The position numbers and the translations under genes were made by a program. This document shows positions 27,075 through 36,024 of a stretch of 64,000 nucleotides of DNA, piece by piece; the first letter of the stretch is position 1, and the number at the start of each line of letters is the position of its first letter. A model generated the notes under the pieces. The model was not told where the DNA came from, searched no databases, and worked only from the letters and a program-made list of their open reading frames with translations. This DNA comes from Alcanivorax quisquiliarum. GTDB taxonomy: Bacteria > Pseudomonadota > Gammaproteobacteria > Pseudomonadales > Alcanivoracaceae. Where the stretch lies: NCBI RefSeq assembly GCF_023051175.1, contig NZ_JALKII010000007.1, positions 124,001 to 188,000 of the forward strand, given 5' to 3'.

Positions 27075-28622
27075 ATGGACGCTGTCCAGCTGAGTATCTT
27101 CGCCAATCGCCTGGCAGGCATCTGTGAAGAAATGGGCGCACTACTGCGCCGTTGCGCCTTCTCGCCGAACATCAAGGATCGGCTGGATTTCTCCTGTGCC
27201 ATTTTCGATGGCGAGGGCGAGTTATGCGCCCAGGCGGCGCATATTCCGGTGCACCTGGGCAGCATGGCTTATGCCATGCGCGATCTGGTCAGTGGCCGCG
27301 ACTGGCGCGAGGGCGCCTTGCTGGTGGTCAACGATCCTTACCTGGGTGGCACACACCTTCCCGACGTCACCGTGGTGGCGCCTGTCTTTGCCGGCGGCGC
27401 CGCGCCGCTGGCGTTCGTGGTCACACGCGCTCACCACGCCAACATCGGCGCCACAGCGCCGGGCTCGATGCCGATTTCCCGGCGCCTTGAAGAAGAGGGC
27501 GAGATCATCGCGCCGCAATGGCTGCGTTACGACGGCGCCTGGCAGCAGGCACTGGTGCAGCGGCTGGCCGGCAGCGATGCGGCGGATGCGCAGACCTCGC
27601 CGCGCTTTGGCGATTTTGTTGCCCAGGCCAGCGCTTGTGATGCCGGCGCAGCCTGGCTGGGGCAATTGATTGGCGAGCGCGGCGAAGCGTGGTTTCACGC
27701 CGGCGTCGCTGCATTGAACGCCTACGGCGAGCGGCTGGCCGGGCAGATGATCGCCGCCATGCCGGATGGCGTGTATCGGTTTACCGATTATCTGGATGAC
27801 GATGGCCAGGGCACGCTGGATATTGCCGTGAGCGTCACACTGACGATCCAGGGCGAGCGCGCCGAGGTGGATTTTACCGGCACCTCGCCGCAGGTGCCGG
27901 GCAATATCAACTGCCCGCTGTCGGTGGCGGCCGCCGCCGTTTACTACTGCTTTCGCTGCCTGTTGCCCGGCACCGTGCCGGCTTGTGCCGGGTTGTTCCG
28001 TCCGATCAGCTTGCAGGCGCCAGCCGGCTCGCTGGTGAACGCCCGGCGCCCGGCCGCAGTGGCCGCCGGCAACGTGGAAACCAGCTCGCGGATTGTCGAT
28101 GCGATGCTCGGCGCGCTTGCCCAGGCCATGCCCGATCGGATCCCCGCAGCCAGCCAGGGCAGCATGAACAACCTCGCCATGGGCGCCCACGCCACACCCG
28201 GCAGCCCCGGTTGGGATTATTACGAAACCATGGGCGGCGGCATGGGCGCAGCGCCGGGCCGCGATGGCCTCAGCGGCGTGCAGACACACATGACCAATAC
28301 CCTCAATACACCGATCGAGAGCCTGGAGCGGCATTATCCCCTGCGGGTGTGGCGCTATGCGCTGCGCCGCGCCAGCGGCGGCAGCGGCCAGTTCAAGGGC
28401 GGTGACGGGCTGGAGCGCGAGCTTGAGTTTCTGGCGCCAGCGCAGGTGACATTACTGACCGAGCGCCGCCGCCACGCACCCTGGGGGCTGGCCGGTGGCG
28501 CCAGCGGCAAACCGGGCGAGAATCGCCTCAATGGCGCGCCGGTGCCCGGCAAGACCACCTTCCAGGCCCGGCCCGGTGATCGTCTGACGGTGGCGTCAGC
28601 AGGGGGTGGTGGCTACGGCTAA
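27075..28622 (+). CDS. Hydantoinase B / oxoprolinase family protein (orphan HyuB)
   Basis: A 515-aa HyuB-type subunit. The family start DAVQLSIFANRLAGICEEMG, the conserved RLDFSCAIFDGEGEL, NDPYLGGTHLPDV and ADVGATAPGSMP-like stretches (here ANIGATAPGSMPI), and the C-terminal GGDGLERELEFL are present. HyuA and HyuB normally act together on hydantoins or 5-oxoproline with ATP hydrolysis. No hyuA lies beside it, so the partner must be elsewhere or the protein acts alone. The ATG at 27075 has CAGGAG upstream. It is divergent from argD. Confidence 0.86.
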   Translation: MDAVQLSIFANRLAGICEEMGALLRRCAFSPNIKDRLDFSCAIFDGEGELCAQAAHIPVHLGSMAYAMRDLVSGRDWREGALLVVNDPYLGGTHLPDVTVVAPVFAGGAAPLAFVVTRAHHANIGATAPGSMPISRRLEEEGEIIAPQWLRYDGAWQQALVQRLAGSDAADAQTSPRFGDFVAQASACDAGAAWLGQLIGERGEAWFHAGVAALNAYGERLAGQMIAAMPDGVYRFTDYLDDDGQGTLDIAVSVTLTIQGERAEVDFTGTSPQVPGNINCPLSVAAAAVYYCFRCLLPGTVPACAGLFRPISLQAPAGSLVNARRPAAVAAGNVETSSRIVDAMLGALAQAMPDRIPAASQGSMNNLAMGAHATPGSPGWDYYETMGGGMGAAPGRDGLSGVQTHMTNTLNTPIESLERHYPLRVWRYALRRASGGSGQFKGGDGLERELEFLAPAQVTLLTERRRHAPWGLAGGASGKPGENRLNGAPVPGKTTFQARPGDRLTVASAGGGGYG

Positions 28623-28624
28623 TT

Positions 28625-28640
28625 CGCCGCTATAGCGGCG
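28625..28640. other. Perfect 16-bp palindrome after hyuB-like gene
   Basis: CGCCGCTATAGCGGCG follows 2 nt after the stop codon. It is a compact self-complementary element without a T-run, and may be a termination or mRNA 3'-end hairpin. Confidence 0.4.
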
Positions 28641-28770
28641 CCCTGCGCACGCACGCGGGGGCGCTAGTTGCCAGCGGCAGCACGACCAAAGACAATATGG
28701 CCAACACACCGACGGGATTTACGGATGACGCCCGGCGCTCTTTCACGCGACTTTTCAGGGTAAAGAATTT

Positions 28771-29088
28771 ATGGACGACATCATGCAAGTCATCCGCGAG
28801 CAGATCGAGAGCAACGCGGTGATCCTGTACATGAAAGGTACACCACAGTTTCCGCAGTGCGGTTTTTCTGCCCGCGCCATCGAAGTCATGACCGCGATCG
28901 GCAAGCCGTTTGCCTATGTGAATATTCTGGAGGCGCCGGAAATCCGCGCCAACCTGCCCAAATACGGCAACTGGCCGACCTTCCCGCAGCTGTGGGTAAA
29001 AGGCGAGCTGGTCGGTGGCAGCGATATCCTGCTGGAAATGCACCGCACCGGTGAGCTGGCGACATTGGTAGAGCAGGCAGCCGCCTGA
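28771..29088 (+). CDS. grxD: Monothiol glutaredoxin Grx4
   Basis: A 105-aa class II glutaredoxin with the CGFS active site (GTPQFPQCGFSARAIE). These proteins carry and transfer [2Fe-2S] clusters and bind BolA-type partners. The glutathione-binding WPTFPQLWVKGELVGGSDI is intact. The start MDDIMQVIREQI is the family start. It is followed 104 bp later by a peroxiredoxin on the same strand, a redox/iron context. Confidence 0.95.
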   Translation: MDDIMQVIREQIESNAVILYMKGTPQFPQCGFSARAIEVMTAIGKPFAYVNILEAPEIRANLPKYGNWPTFPQLWVKGELVGGSDILLEMHRTGELATLVEQAAA

Positions 29089-29192
29089 GCAGATGCACTT
29101 GCTGTGCGGTGGCTGGGGCCGCCGCCAGCAGGGCGCAGGCCCATTTCATATAACAGCACGACCCACGCACACTTCTTGGTGGTACCCACGTC

Positions 29193-29795
29193 ATGGCCGT
29201 TCTGGTAGGCAAACCTGCTCCTGATTTTACCGTGCCGGCGGTACTGGCCGATGGCCGTATCGACGAGGCATTCAATCTGGCCGAGACGCTGGCCGGCAAA
29301 TACGGCCTGCTGTTTTTCTACCCGCTGGATTTCACCTTTGTCTGCCCTTCGGAGCTGATCGCGCTGGAGCATCGCATCGATGCCTTTCGAGAGCGCGATG
29401 TGGAAGTGATCGGCATCTCCATCGACAGCCATTTCAGCCATAACGCCTGGCGCCGCACGCCGGTAGAGCAGGGCGGCATCGGCCCCGTGCGCTTCACCCT
29501 GGCAGCAGATATCACCCGCGAAATCACCCGCGCCTACGATGTGCAGGCCGAAGGCGGCATGGCGTTGCGCGCTGCTTTCATTATTGATCGCGACGGCGTG
29601 GTGCGTAGTCAGCTGATCAACGATCTGCCGGTGGGGCGCAATATCGACGAACTCTTGCGGTTGGTGGATGCACTTCAGTTTCACGAGCGGCGTGGCGAGG
29701 TTTGCCCTGCCGGCTGGCAACAGGGTGAGGCCGGCATGACGCCCTCGCCACAGGGCGCGGTGGATTATCTGAAGAAGAATGCGGGCAAGCTCTGA
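29193..29795 (+). CDS. Typical 2-Cys peroxiredoxin (AhpC/Prx1 type)
   Basis: A 200-aa thiol peroxidase. The peroxidatic cysteine is in FYPLDFTFVCPSE, the catalytic Arg region in GGMALRAAFIID, and the resolving cysteine in GEVCPAGW near the C-terminus, as in typical 2-Cys enzymes. No ahpF is adjacent, so thioredoxin is the likely reductant. The ATG at 29193 gives MAVLVGKPAPDF, the standard start; the ribosome binding site is weak. Confidence 0.93.
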   Translation: MAVLVGKPAPDFTVPAVLADGRIDEAFNLAETLAGKYGLLFFYPLDFTFVCPSELIALEHRIDAFRERDVEVIGISIDSHFSHNAWRRTPVEQGGIGPVRFTLAADITREITRAYDVQAEGGMALRAAFIIDRDGVVRSQLINDLPVGRNIDELLRLVDALQFHERRGEVCPAGWQQGEAGMTPSPQGAVDYLKKNAGKL

Positions 29796-30020
29796 GGAGC
29801 CGCGCTCGACATTATGTCTGTTGGCTTCGTCGCTCTGCTGAAACAGCTATATTGAGAGAGTGCAATCAGCCGAGGCCGCGTTCGACAACTTCTGGGCCCG
29901 GATCAGTACTCTGGAAGAGACGGTTACCTTCATTGCCTTCCTTGTTAATCTGGAGTGTGCCGCCTCTTGCCGCCAGCGCAGGAGGCGTAATACCGGCAAT
30001 GCCAGCAAAAGGAATTGACC

Positions 30021-30549
30021 ATGGATGAGCACTTGCAAGCCCTGCAACACAGCCTCGAGGCTGCCGCACAGCGGGCCGATGCCGAAGGTATCGAGTTCTG
30101 GTTCGCTCGCGATTTGTAGGCGCCTCTGGGATACGCCCGCTGGGAGAACTTTCAGACTGCCATCAAGAGGGCGGTGACGTCTTGCGAGGCCAGTGGTCAT
30201 GCGGCTTCCGACCATTTTCGTGGCGTCACGAAAATGGTCGAGCTCGGTAGCGGCTCCAAGCGCGAAGTTGATGATTTTATGCTCACCCGCTACGCCTGTT
30301 ATCTGATCGCTCAGAACGGCGATCCGCGCAAACCTCAATGTTGAGCAGGCTGATCTTCAGGGCGAGCAGGCCATCACGAGCGAGCATGTACAGAACAACC
30401 GGAGTGTGCGTGACATGCTGGGGAAAAGGGGAATTCAGCCCGAACGTCTAGCTGCCGAGGAATATCTGAAAAAGCTTGAGCGTCGCGTTAAAGCGGAAGA
30501 AAGAAAACTGGCCAAAGGTGCGAAGGCGCTGCCTCGACAGCCCAAGTGA
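30021..30549 (+). pseudogene. dinD-like DNA-damage-inducible gene, broken
   Basis: Translation from the ATG at 30021 (AAAAGGA upstream) reads MDEHLQALQHSLEAAAQ, then GIEFWFARDL, after which a TAG at 30117 interrupts where DinD has ARDLQ; a C-to-T change of CAG would explain it. In the same frame the sequence resumes KMVELGSGSKRE and LTRYACYLIAQNGDPRKP, hallmark DinD motifs, then stops at 30342. A C-terminal DinD-like segment (NNRSVRDMLGKRGI, KKLERRVKAEE) follows in another frame to 30549. The middle of the family's roughly 280 residues is deleted. So there is one nonsense change plus a deletion/frameshift: a clear relic. Confidence 0.85.
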
Positions 30550-30585
30550 CGATAGCTCCGGGAAAATGAACGCCATAGGCGCCGC

Positions 30586-30608
30586 CGCCCCGAGTCAGCT
30601 CCGGGGCG
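30586..30608. terminator. Hairpin after the RND exporter gene
   Basis: CGCCCCG (30586-30592) pairs perfectly with CGGGGCG (30602-30608) around a 9-nt loop, 12 bp downstream of the leftward exporter stop and 36 bp after the dinD relic. There is no T-run. Confidence 0.4.
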
Positions 30609-30620
30609 ACGGGTGGGCTG

Positions 30621-33212
30621 TCAGCTCTGCGCCAATGGCGGAATGCGCGGTTTGATCCACGCCAGCATGGCCGGCAGCAGCGTCAGGTTCGATAGCAGCG
30701 CGACCAGCATGGCAAGGCTTGCCAGCAAGCCGAAATAGACAGTCGGGTTGAAATTCGAGATCGCCAGTATGGAGAAGCCGGCGATAATAACGATCGATGT
30801 GTAATACATGGCCGTGCCGATGGAGCCGTGGCAGCGGCGCATGGTGGCGATATAATCCTGATCCTCGGGGAATTCCTCACGGAAACGATGGATATAATGG
30901 ATCGAATCATCCACCGCGATACCGATAGTGATGGCGGCAATAGTGATCGTCATCAGATCCAGCGGCAGCCCCATCCAGCCCATCAGGCCCAGCACCAGGC
31001 CGGCACTGAACAGGTTCGGCAGCATGGCGATAACGGCCAAGGAAAACGAGCGGAACAGTAATAAAAACATCAGCATGATCGCCAGAAATACGAAGCCCAG
31101 TGTGTTCGCCTGTGACTTGAACAGGCTTTGCAGCATGTTGTTGTAAAGCACCATGGCGCCAGTGAGCTGAATCTGTTCCGGCGCGAGATCAAACCGGGTG
31201 GTGAGATCCGTGGTGATCTTTTCCAGCAGCGCGTTACGCTCCAGATTACGGTCGGAATCAATCACGCGCACGCTGATGCGCACCTGATTGCCATCCTCCG
31301 ACAAAAACGGGCTGACAAGTTGCGCACGCAATTCAGGCGGCACAAAACTGGCCAGCAGCATCAGCTCCACATAGCTCAGCGGGCCGTCATTGAGAATCGT
31401 CGCAATCTCGTAAGTGGAGGCGATGGATAACACCTTGCCTGTTTCGGGCAGCGATTCGAGGTAATGCTGAATCTCCAGCAACAGTGCCAGCCGCTCCGGG
31501 GTAAACCAGTAGCTGTTTTCCAGCGGATCAGGCGCGCCGCCTTCCGCAAACGGATCAGCAAACGGATCAGCAAACGGATCGTCAGAAAAGCCGTCAGAAA
31601 AGTCATCAGAAGAGCCGTCGAGCGCGTCAGCGGCAGGGTCAGGCACACTGTCCCAATCGGCAAAGCCGTCATCTTCTATGACGCCACGGGGGCTGCTTTT
31701 CGGGGCGTTGATAATAATATCCAGCGGAGTGGTGCCGCCGAGATTACGGTCGATTTCCAGCATGCCCTGAAAGATTTCGGTGTCTTCCTGAAAGTAATCG
31801 ATAAAGCGGTTTTCCACCGTCAGCCGCGTTACTCCATACAGGGCCACCAGCGTCAGCAATACGCTGCCGATAATCAGCGGCTTGCCAAACCGCGCCGTAA
31901 AGGTGGCAATGGCGAGCGTGCTGCGGCGGGTGAAATCACGCAGCTTTTGCGGTTTGCCGGCCGGTAAAGGGCTGAGCAGGGCAGGATACAGGGTGAAGCA
32001 CAGCAACATGGCCACACCGATACCGATGGTCATCATCCAGCCAAAATCGATCACCGGGCGAATGCCGCTGAACACCAGCGAGGCAAACGCCACCATGGTG
32101 GTAATGGTGGTGTAGAACACCGGGCGGCCCATGAACGAAACAGTCTGATGCACCAGCTCGGCCGAGGTGGCATCGGGCTGGCGCGCATGGGCTTCGCGAT
32201 AACGCACCGTCAGGTGAATGGCGATCGACATGGTGATGATGAGCAGCAGCGACACGAAGTTCGAGCTGATCACGGTGACTTTCCAGTCCACCAGCGCCAG
32301 CCAGCCGAGCATCCAGATCACGGTAATGCTGCAACACAGCATCGGCACCAGCACCCAGCGCAGGCGGCGGAACAGAATGATCAGCGTCAGAATCAGAAAC
32401 AGCGTCACGCCGATGCCGAAGATGCTCAGATCATTGCGCACAAAATCGATCACATCGGAGGCGATCATCGGCGCCCCGCCGAGGAACAGCCGGGCATCGT
32501 CGCGGTAGCCATCCATGATGTTGCGAATGGCCGCTATTTCATCCGCCAGCCGGCCCTGTTGCGCGGTGCTGTAGTCACTGAATTCCCGCGTCACCTCTTC
32601 CAGGCGCTGCGCTTCTGCTGCCGTCAGCCCGTCGGTGCGGCGTTTCTCACGCAAGTCGGCGCGTTCATTGAGCAGGCGATAATATTCTTCATCACGCTTG
32701 AAGTTGATCAGCAGCGCGGTGATCTTGCCTTCCCGGTTCACCAGCAGATCACGGTAAACGGGGTTGGCGCCGGTAAACTCCTTTTTGGCCAGCGCCAGAT
32801 CGACCTCGTCATCGGCCACCGTGCGGTAACCACTGGCGAGATCGCGGAATTCCACTTGCGGGCTGAGCAGCAGCGGCACATCCAGCATGCTGTAAACCGA
32901 TTCCACCCGCTCAAGCGCTGCCAGCTCGTCGTGCAGTTGCGCCAGCCGGTCAATGACCGGGCGGCTGAACAGCGGCTGTTCCGGCTCATAAGTGATCACC
33001 AGAAATTCACTGCCGCCGTAGCGCTTGGCCATCTCACGGTAGAACGCCAGCGATTCGTCGTTCTCCAGCACCAGTGACTCGGCCGACGCATCCAGACGGA
33101 AATCCCGCGCCTGAATGGCGGCCAGAACAGTGATCAAAGTAATCAGAATGAGCCATAAGCGCGGATGGTCAAGCACCACACGCTGGTAAAGGGAGAAGAA
33201 AAATCGGGTCAC
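30621..33212 (-). CDS. RND/MMPL-family exporter with in-frame repeats
   Basis: An 863-aa inner-membrane protein with the duplicated RND layout: TM1 near 17-33, a large periplasmic loop, a TM2-6 block (about 262-430), TM7 near 460, a second loop and TM8-12. The transport segments GIGVAMLLCFTLYPALL and AITIGIAVDDSIHYIHRF mark the MMPL/predicted-exporter branch (lipid or hopanoid-type cargo), not drug-pump AcrB. The start is GTG at 33212 with AAGGACG upstream. The second periplasmic loop carries two short tandem peptide repeats, including DPFA three times. It is 29 bp downstream of the SRPBCC gene, likely one operon. Confidence 0.9.
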   Translation of the reverse strand: MTRFFFSLYQRVVLDHPRLWLILITLITVLAAIQARDFRLDASAESLVLENDESLAFYREMAKRYGGSEFLVITYEPEQPLFSRPVIDRLAQLHDELAALERVESVYSMLDVPLLLSPQVEFRDLASGYRTVADDEVDLALAKKEFTGANPVYRDLLVNREGKITALLINFKRDEEYYRLLNERADLREKRRTDGLTAAEAQRLEEVTREFSDYSTAQQGRLADEIAAIRNIMDGYRDDARLFLGGAPMIASDVIDFVRNDLSIFGIGVTLFLILTLIILFRRLRWVLVPMLCCSITVIWMLGWLALVDWKVTVISSNFVSLLLIITMSIAIHLTVRYREAHARQPDATSAELVHQTVSFMGRPVFYTTITTMVAFASLVFSGIRPVIDFGWMMTIGIGVAMLLCFTLYPALLSPLPAGKPQKLRDFTRRSTLAIATFTARFGKPLIIGSVLLTLVALYGVTRLTVENRFIDYFQEDTEIFQGMLEIDRNLGGTTPLDIIINAPKSSPRGVIEDDGFADWDSVPDPAADALDGSSDDFSDGFSDDPFADPFADPFAEGGAPDPLENSYWFTPERLALLLEIQHYLESLPETGKVLSIASTYEIATILNDGPLSYVELMLLASFVPPELRAQLVSPFLSEDGNQVRISVRVIDSDRNLERNALLEKITTDLTTRFDLAPEQIQLTGAMVLYNNMLQSLFKSQANTLGFVFLAIMLMFLLLFRSFSLAVIAMLPNLFSAGLVLGLMGWMGLPLDLMTITIAAITIGIAVDDSIHYIHRFREEFPEDQDYIATMRRCHGSIGTAMYYTSIVIIAGFSILAISNFNPTVYFGLLASLAMLVALLSNLTLLPAMLAWIKPRIPPLAQS
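31546..31617. repeat. Two adjacent 12-bp tandem repeats inside the exporter gene
   Basis: Three copies of GCAAACGGATCA (31546-31581) are followed by three copies of TCAGAAAAGCCG-like units (31582-31617). Both units are 12 bp, so frame is kept. They encode an acidic, Phe-rich stretch (DPFA repeats, and SDGF/SDDF-like) in the second periplasmic loop. Confidence 0.9.
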
Positions 33213-33241
33213 AGGGCGTCCTTTTTAGCGGTGAGCCGGGG

Positions 33242-33673
33242 TCAGAACATAGCCGCGAGTTCGCGGGCGAAACGCTCGTTGAACTGCCGCAGGCGGCGAG
33301 TCACAGGCCAGGCCAGCAGGCTGATGACGCCTTCCGACCACTCTTCATGATGGATGCGGCAGCTGCCATCTTCGGCGGGCGTGAAGGTGAAGCGATGCAG
33401 CATGCGCGCCATGGGCAGATTCACGCCCCAGGTGATGCGGTAATCCTGTTCGTATTCCAGGATCGGCACGATCAGTGGTGCAGGCGGCAAGCCGGGCAGC
33501 CGTGGCGCAAACATCAGCAGCGCACCGCGCCGCCAGTTGCCATTGAGCAGCCGTGCGTGCGCAATCACACTTGACCATTCAGCCCAGGCTGGCACATTGC
33601 AGAAAAAGCGAAAAGCCTGTGCCGGTGGCACGGCCGCCTCGGTGACCATGTCAGCGTAGTAACGTCGTAGCAT
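33242..33673 (-). CDS. SRPBCC-family (START-like) protein
   Basis: A 143-aa protein with the helix-grip fold pattern of polyketide cyclase/dehydrase and lipid-binding SRPBCC proteins: VPPAQAFRFFCNVPAWAEWSSVI at the N-terminus, alternating strands, and a long C-terminal helix VTRRLRQFNERFARELAAMF. No catalytic residues can be assigned. It is encoded just upstream of the exporter on the same strand and divergent from an AraC regulator, so a lipid-handling role beside the exporter is a reasonable inference. Confidence 0.8.
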   Translation of the reverse strand: MLRRYYADMVTEAAVPPAQAFRFFCNVPAWAEWSSVIAHARLLNGNWRRGALLMFAPRLPGLPPAPLIVPILEYEQDYRITWGVNLPMARMLHRFTFTPAEDGSCRIHHEEWSEGVISLLAWPVTRRLRQFNERFARELAAMF

Positions 33674-33917
33674 AGAACGTCTCGTGCAGTGAGTTTATGG
33701 CTCGGCGGGCGTTCGCTCAGAAGAACATCATGAGAGAGGCCAACAGGGAAGCCGGGCGCAATTGGTGAACAAGATTACCGAACCCGCTTCAGCACGGCCA
33801 GCAAACTGGCGCCAGGCGGGCATCGTGGGCGAGCTATTGGCTCGCACGGATGCGCTGGTTGACCGGTTCCGCCGTGTGGCATAGCGTCAACGGCATCACG
33901 TGCACCGGGAGGGCAGT

Positions 33918-34931
33918 ATGTCGAACAGCCTGATACCGGCGTCTATCTTGCCGGGTTTGCTGGAGCTGGCCATGAAAAGCCGGCTCAATATCCAGGCTAT
34001 GTTCCAGCGTATCGGCATTGATCCGGACGCCGTCGGCCGGCGCGATCAGTTCATCACGCTGGCGCAGCTGGATGCGTTGCTGACAGCAGCCTTCATCAGC
34101 GCCGACGACGATGCCTTCTTCGGTTTGCGTGTCGGCAGCGAAACCCATTACGGCGCCATGGATCTGCTCGGCAACCTGATGGCGTCCTCCAGCAATCTTG
34201 ATGCGGCCCTGCAATCGCTGCTGCGCTACAAGAATCTGATGGTGCCGTATATGGAGTTGTCGTTGCAGCGTAGCCAGGGCAGTGTCCGGCTGGCGGCCAG
34301 CTCCGATCCCTCGCTGCGGTTCACCAGCCTGCGCGCCCACAACGAGGCCGTGGTGGCCACCATGGTATCCATCGGCCGTTCATTGACCAGCCAGCAGCTC
34401 GGCCTTGAGGCAGTGGAGATGCGGCACGCAGCACCGGCCGACACCCGGCCGTATGATGCCTATTTTCAGGTGCCGCAGTATTTCGAGCAGCCACACAATG
34501 CCATCGTGTTTGCCGAGGAAACTCTGGTGCGGCCTTTCTCCGGCGCTTATCCGCTCTACAATGAACGCCTGCGCCGGCAAGCGGATCGGTTGCTGGCTGG
34601 CTTGAGCCGCGCCCAGGGCACGGCCGAACAAGTACAGCAAGTGCTGCGTCAGCGTCTTGGTCAGGGAGATGTCGCCATTGTCGATGTCGCGCAGGCGCTC
34701 AACCTCAGCGTGCGCACGCTGCAACGTCGTCTGCGGCAGGATCAAACCAGTTTTGCCGAGCTGCGGGACAAAGTGCGGCATGGCTACGCTCGCGCCGCCT
34801 TGCGAGCAGAAATATGCGATATGGAGCAACTGGCCGCGGAACTGGGTTTCTCGGACATCGCGAACTTTTATCACGCCTTCAAACGCTGGGAAGGCTGTGC
34901 ACCGGGCGAGTACCGGCGTCGGCAGCGCTGA
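33918..34931 (+). CDS. AraC-family regulator with arabinose-binding-like N-domain
   Basis: A 337-aa protein. The N-terminal 190 residues match the Arabinose_bd-type ligand domain of OruR/ArgR-like regulators (DDAFFGLRVGSETHYGAMDLLGNLM). The C-terminal AraC helix-turn-helix pair reads VDVAQALNLSVRTLQRRL and AAELGFSDIANFYHAFKRW, ending GEYRR. The start MSNSLIPAS follows GGGAGGG at 5 nt. It is divergent from the SRPBCC/exporter pair, its likely target. Confidence 0.88.
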   Translation: MSNSLIPASILPGLLELAMKSRLNIQAMFQRIGIDPDAVGRRDQFITLAQLDALLTAAFISADDDAFFGLRVGSETHYGAMDLLGNLMASSSNLDAALQSLLRYKNLMVPYMELSLQRSQGSVRLAASSDPSLRFTSLRAHNEAVVATMVSIGRSLTSQQLGLEAVEMRHAAPADTRPYDAYFQVPQYFEQPHNAIVFAEETLVRPFSGAYPLYNERLRRQADRLLAGLSRAQGTAEQVQQVLRQRLGQGDVAIVDVAQALNLSVRTLQRRLRQDQTSFAELRDKVRHGYARAALRAEICDMEQLAAELGFSDIANFYHAFKRWEGCAPGEYRRRQR

Positions 34932-34983
34932 CAAATACGGCAGCCGCTCCGGCTCGCCACCGCATTTTCGAGAGAGGGCAGCG

Positions 34984-35802
34984 ATGGGCGACAGGGAACC
35001 AGTCGACCGGCAAGGCGCCTTGTATGTGCACGGCGGCCACGCACTGATGGTGGGATGTGCGGTCGACAATCCGCCGCACTCCCATTACAACGCCTCAGTG
35101 CTGTTGGCCAGCGGCGCGCCTTTTTTATTTCGTCACGGCGATGGCGCCTGGCAAGAAAGCAGCGGCCTGTGCGTCGCACCGTGCGTGGAGCAACAACTAC
35201 GGACCCGCGATGCCGGTGTGCTGATCATGCAGGTCGATCCGGACGGCCGAGCGTTTCAGCATTTTGGTGGCCGCTTTGTGGCGAGTCCAGTGATCGAGCT
35301 GAGCGCAGCCGAGCGCGCCGAGATACTTGCCGGCCTTCCTGCGGGCCCGTGGCAGGGGCGCGCAGCCGCGGCTTTTTTCTGTCACGCCGTAACCGTGCTG
35401 GGGCGTAATGCACCGCACCCCGGAGCGCGGGATCCAAGGGTGGTGAGCGTGTGCAGGATGCTTGCCGAGCAACTGGAACAGCCGCCCTCCCTGGCGGTAC
35501 TGGCCGAGGCAGTGTCATTGTCCGTGTCGCGCTTGCAGCATCTGGTCAAGGCAGAGCTGGGCTTGCCTCTCGGGCACTATTTGTTGTGGCTGCGTGTCAG
35601 AGACACCGTGCGGCGAGCACAATACGGCAGCTCACTGACGGAGGCTGCTCTGGCTGCCGGTTTTGCAGACTCCGCCCATTTCAGCCGTACCTTTCGACGT
35701 ATGTTCGGCTTGCCGCCGTCGTCTGTGCTGAAGCAGCACAACCAGGTGCGAGTGGAAATTCTCTCGAGCGCCAGCGCTGGCGGCTGCAACGAGCCGGGCT
35801 GA
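34984..35802 (+). CDS. AraC-family regulator, short form
   Basis: A 272-aa protein unrelated in its N-terminal half to the AraC gene 52 bp upstream. The N-terminal part looks like a cupin-type sensor (GHALMVGCAVDNPPHSHYNAS). The C-terminal domain has LAVLAEAVSLSVSRLQHLVK and AALAAGFADSAHFSRTFRRMFG, the canonical AraC pair. The ATG at 34984 has AGAGGG upstream. A strong hairpin (35874-35898) follows. Ligand unknown. Confidence 0.87.
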   Translation: MGDREPVDRQGALYVHGGHALMVGCAVDNPPHSHYNASVLLASGAPFLFRHGDGAWQESSGLCVAPCVEQQLRTRDAGVLIMQVDPDGRAFQHFGGRFVASPVIELSAAERAEILAGLPAGPWQGRAAAAFFCHAVTVLGRNAPHPGARDPRVVSVCRMLAEQLEQPPSLAVLAEAVSLSVSRLQHLVKAELGLPLGHYLLWLRVRDTVRRAQYGSSLTEAALAAGFADSAHFSRTFRRMFGLPPSSVLKQHNQVRVEILSSASAGGCNEPG

Positions 35803-35873
35803 AAGAGCCCGCGGCATCAAGGCTGCGGCGCACACAGGCGCACCGAGAAGCGTCAGGGCAGGGTGGCAAGGGC

Positions 35874-35898
35874 GGCGCCTCGGGTGCCCGAAGGCGCC
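35874..35898 (+). terminator. Hairpin after the second AraC gene
   Basis: GGCGCC-T-CGGG-TG-CCCG-AA-GGCGCC forms a strong, nearly perfect stem 72 bp after the stop codon. No T-run follows, so termination would depend on context. Confidence 0.5.
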
Positions 35899-35991
35899 GG
35901 AAATGATATCAAAATGCCATCTCTGGCTGTGCCCGACAGCCCCTCGAAGCTACCTTCCGACGACCGGTCAGGAAATTTTTTCTCTTTATTT

Positions 35992-36019
35992 GAACTTAAT
36001 CGTCAGCAACGCGGTCATA
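35992..36019 (+). promoter_or_regulatory. Sigma-E/AlgU-type promoter
   Basis: GAACTT (35992-35997) and TCATA (36015-36019) are separated by 17 bp, matching the extracytoplasmic-function pattern GAACTT-N16/17-TCnnA of RpoE/AlgU. Transcription would start near 36025, at the foot of the sRNA's first hairpin. A sigma-70 reading (TTGAAC with CATAAC) has a poor 20-bp spacer. Confidence 0.65.
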
Positions 36020-36024
36020 ACTTG

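Noticed and set aside
29847-30338. A 163-codon minus-strand frame
   Set aside because: Antisense to the dinD relic, whose plus-strand motifs are convincing; no similarity in the minus reading.
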